Shown here: one piece after another, positions 63,346 to 64,000 of the stretch
How the letters are laid out: every line of letters begins with the position of its first letter
Numbering within the stretch: the first letter of the stretch is position 1
From: Eretmocerus hayati
Lineage: Eukaryota > Arthropoda > Insecta > Hymenoptera > Aphelinidae
DNA length: 64,000 bases
Direction of reading: 5' to 3'
Assembly (NCBI GenBank): GCA_029851415.1
Contig: CM056742.1
Location: 96,516,976 to 96,580,975, forward strand
Position numbers and translations under genes: made by a program
Notes under the pieces: model-generated
Told to the model about the DNA's origin: nothing
The model's database searches: none
What the model saw: only the letters and a program-made list of their open reading frames with translations

Positions 63346-64000
63346 GATTAAAGAAGAATGTCCTTTCATTCGCCCGTGGGCAAAAAATATGGGAATGATT
63401 TACATAACATGTACTTACACTCAGAGAAGTAATTCTCTGCTTCAACTCCGCGGGCCTCACCATAACGTCGTGATGGCTTTTCGGCTATTTCGTGGCTATC
63501 CCGCGCGCCACGGCGCTGTGATAACTCCCTGAGCTGTGGGACGTTTCGGCTAATGTGATCTGTATATCTTGATATAAACGGCTCCTCGGTTTGATTTCTC
63601 GTTATCTACAATTCCGGGAATTATTTCTGAATGTTATTGAGTTAAAAAAGTAACAACAATCATCCCTAAGAGCTGCTGTTGTTGCTTAGTGTGCGCTTGT
63701 TTTGCGCGTAACATCCAAAGTTTTTGTGTTTGGTTCCTGGTCGCGGCGGAATGCGCAGGTAAAAGCGTATGGCTTCACAGTAAAGCCCGCGGAGTTACCT
63801 CAACTGCTTCGCGCGATTGAGTCAAATACATATCTATTCTTTTCGATGAACCCACCAAGAAGTTACCGAGAAGAATTACTCCTCTGAGTGTCTACTTACA
63901 TATCAATTCATTGCATTCTCGCCAAGGATTTCTTATCACAGTCGTGACTAGTCATTCGAAGAATGCGAAAGGAAAGGAACGAGGAGTAGTTAACGAAAAT
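63346..64000. other. window end, nothing recognised
   Basis: One short frame (63702-63887) has no recognisable domain. No repeat or LTR match to the rest of the window was seen. It may be the start of another element that continues past the window. Confidence 0.4.

Noticed and set aside
63702..63887. 61-codon frame near the window end
   Set aside because: No recognisable family; could be part of an element beyond the window but nothing supports it.

Overview
The window is eukaryotic, almost certainly arthropod and probably insect. The evidence is R1-clade and CR1/Jockey-type non-LTR retrotransposons, a BEL/Pao element primed by tRNA-Tyr, and an errantivirus-like Gypsy element with an envelope gene. 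I found no convincing host gene, tRNA, rRNA or CRISPR array. Everything recognisable is transposon or satellite DNA, which suggests heterochromatin or a transposon graveyard.

Layout. 1-800: unassigned, with two strong palindromes. About 810-4260: two adjacent satellites (about 165 bp and 249 bp units), fading to about 4860. 4860-9400: no gene, but a degenerate fold-back family at 7395-9070. 9400-36691 (minus strand): one old non-LTR element (family 1, copy c1) spread over 27 kb by insertions. These are a BEL/Pao element (10434-27559, 518 bp LTRs, TSD AGAAC), a DNA element with long inverted repeats (27972-30084), a small MITE (30089-30307) and a 4.1 kb FOLDBACK element with GGATG-satellite arms (32384-36527, TSD ATAC). 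Inside the BEL element sit a complete but broken Gypsy element with env (15153-22732, 324 bp LTRs, TSD ATAA) and a 1.7 kb hairpin element (24581-26258). LTR divergence by eye (about 22/518 for BEL, 9/324 for Gypsy) agrees with the nesting order.

36692-40760: two more family 1 copies (c3, c2) head to tail with c1. 40761-46092: a second non-LTR element (family 2) with PHD-like ORF1, endonuclease and RT, also minus strand. 46097-53500 (plus strand): an R1-clade element, nearly complete, lying exactly between (GA)n tracts, followed by a truncated second copy also preceded by (GA)n. This looks like a (GA)n-microsatellite-targeting retrotransposon and is the most interesting item here.

53788-55472: a second long hairpin element. 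55475-59860: the 3' part of another Gypsy-type element (LTR, polypurine tract, integrase tail) with two unusual ORFs between integrase and LTR. 60010-63345: a satellite with a unit of about 176 bp. 63346-64000: nothing recognised.

Coordinates of LTRs and target duplications were read base by base. Domain calls come from motif recognition without database searches. Unit lengths and difference counts are hand estimates.
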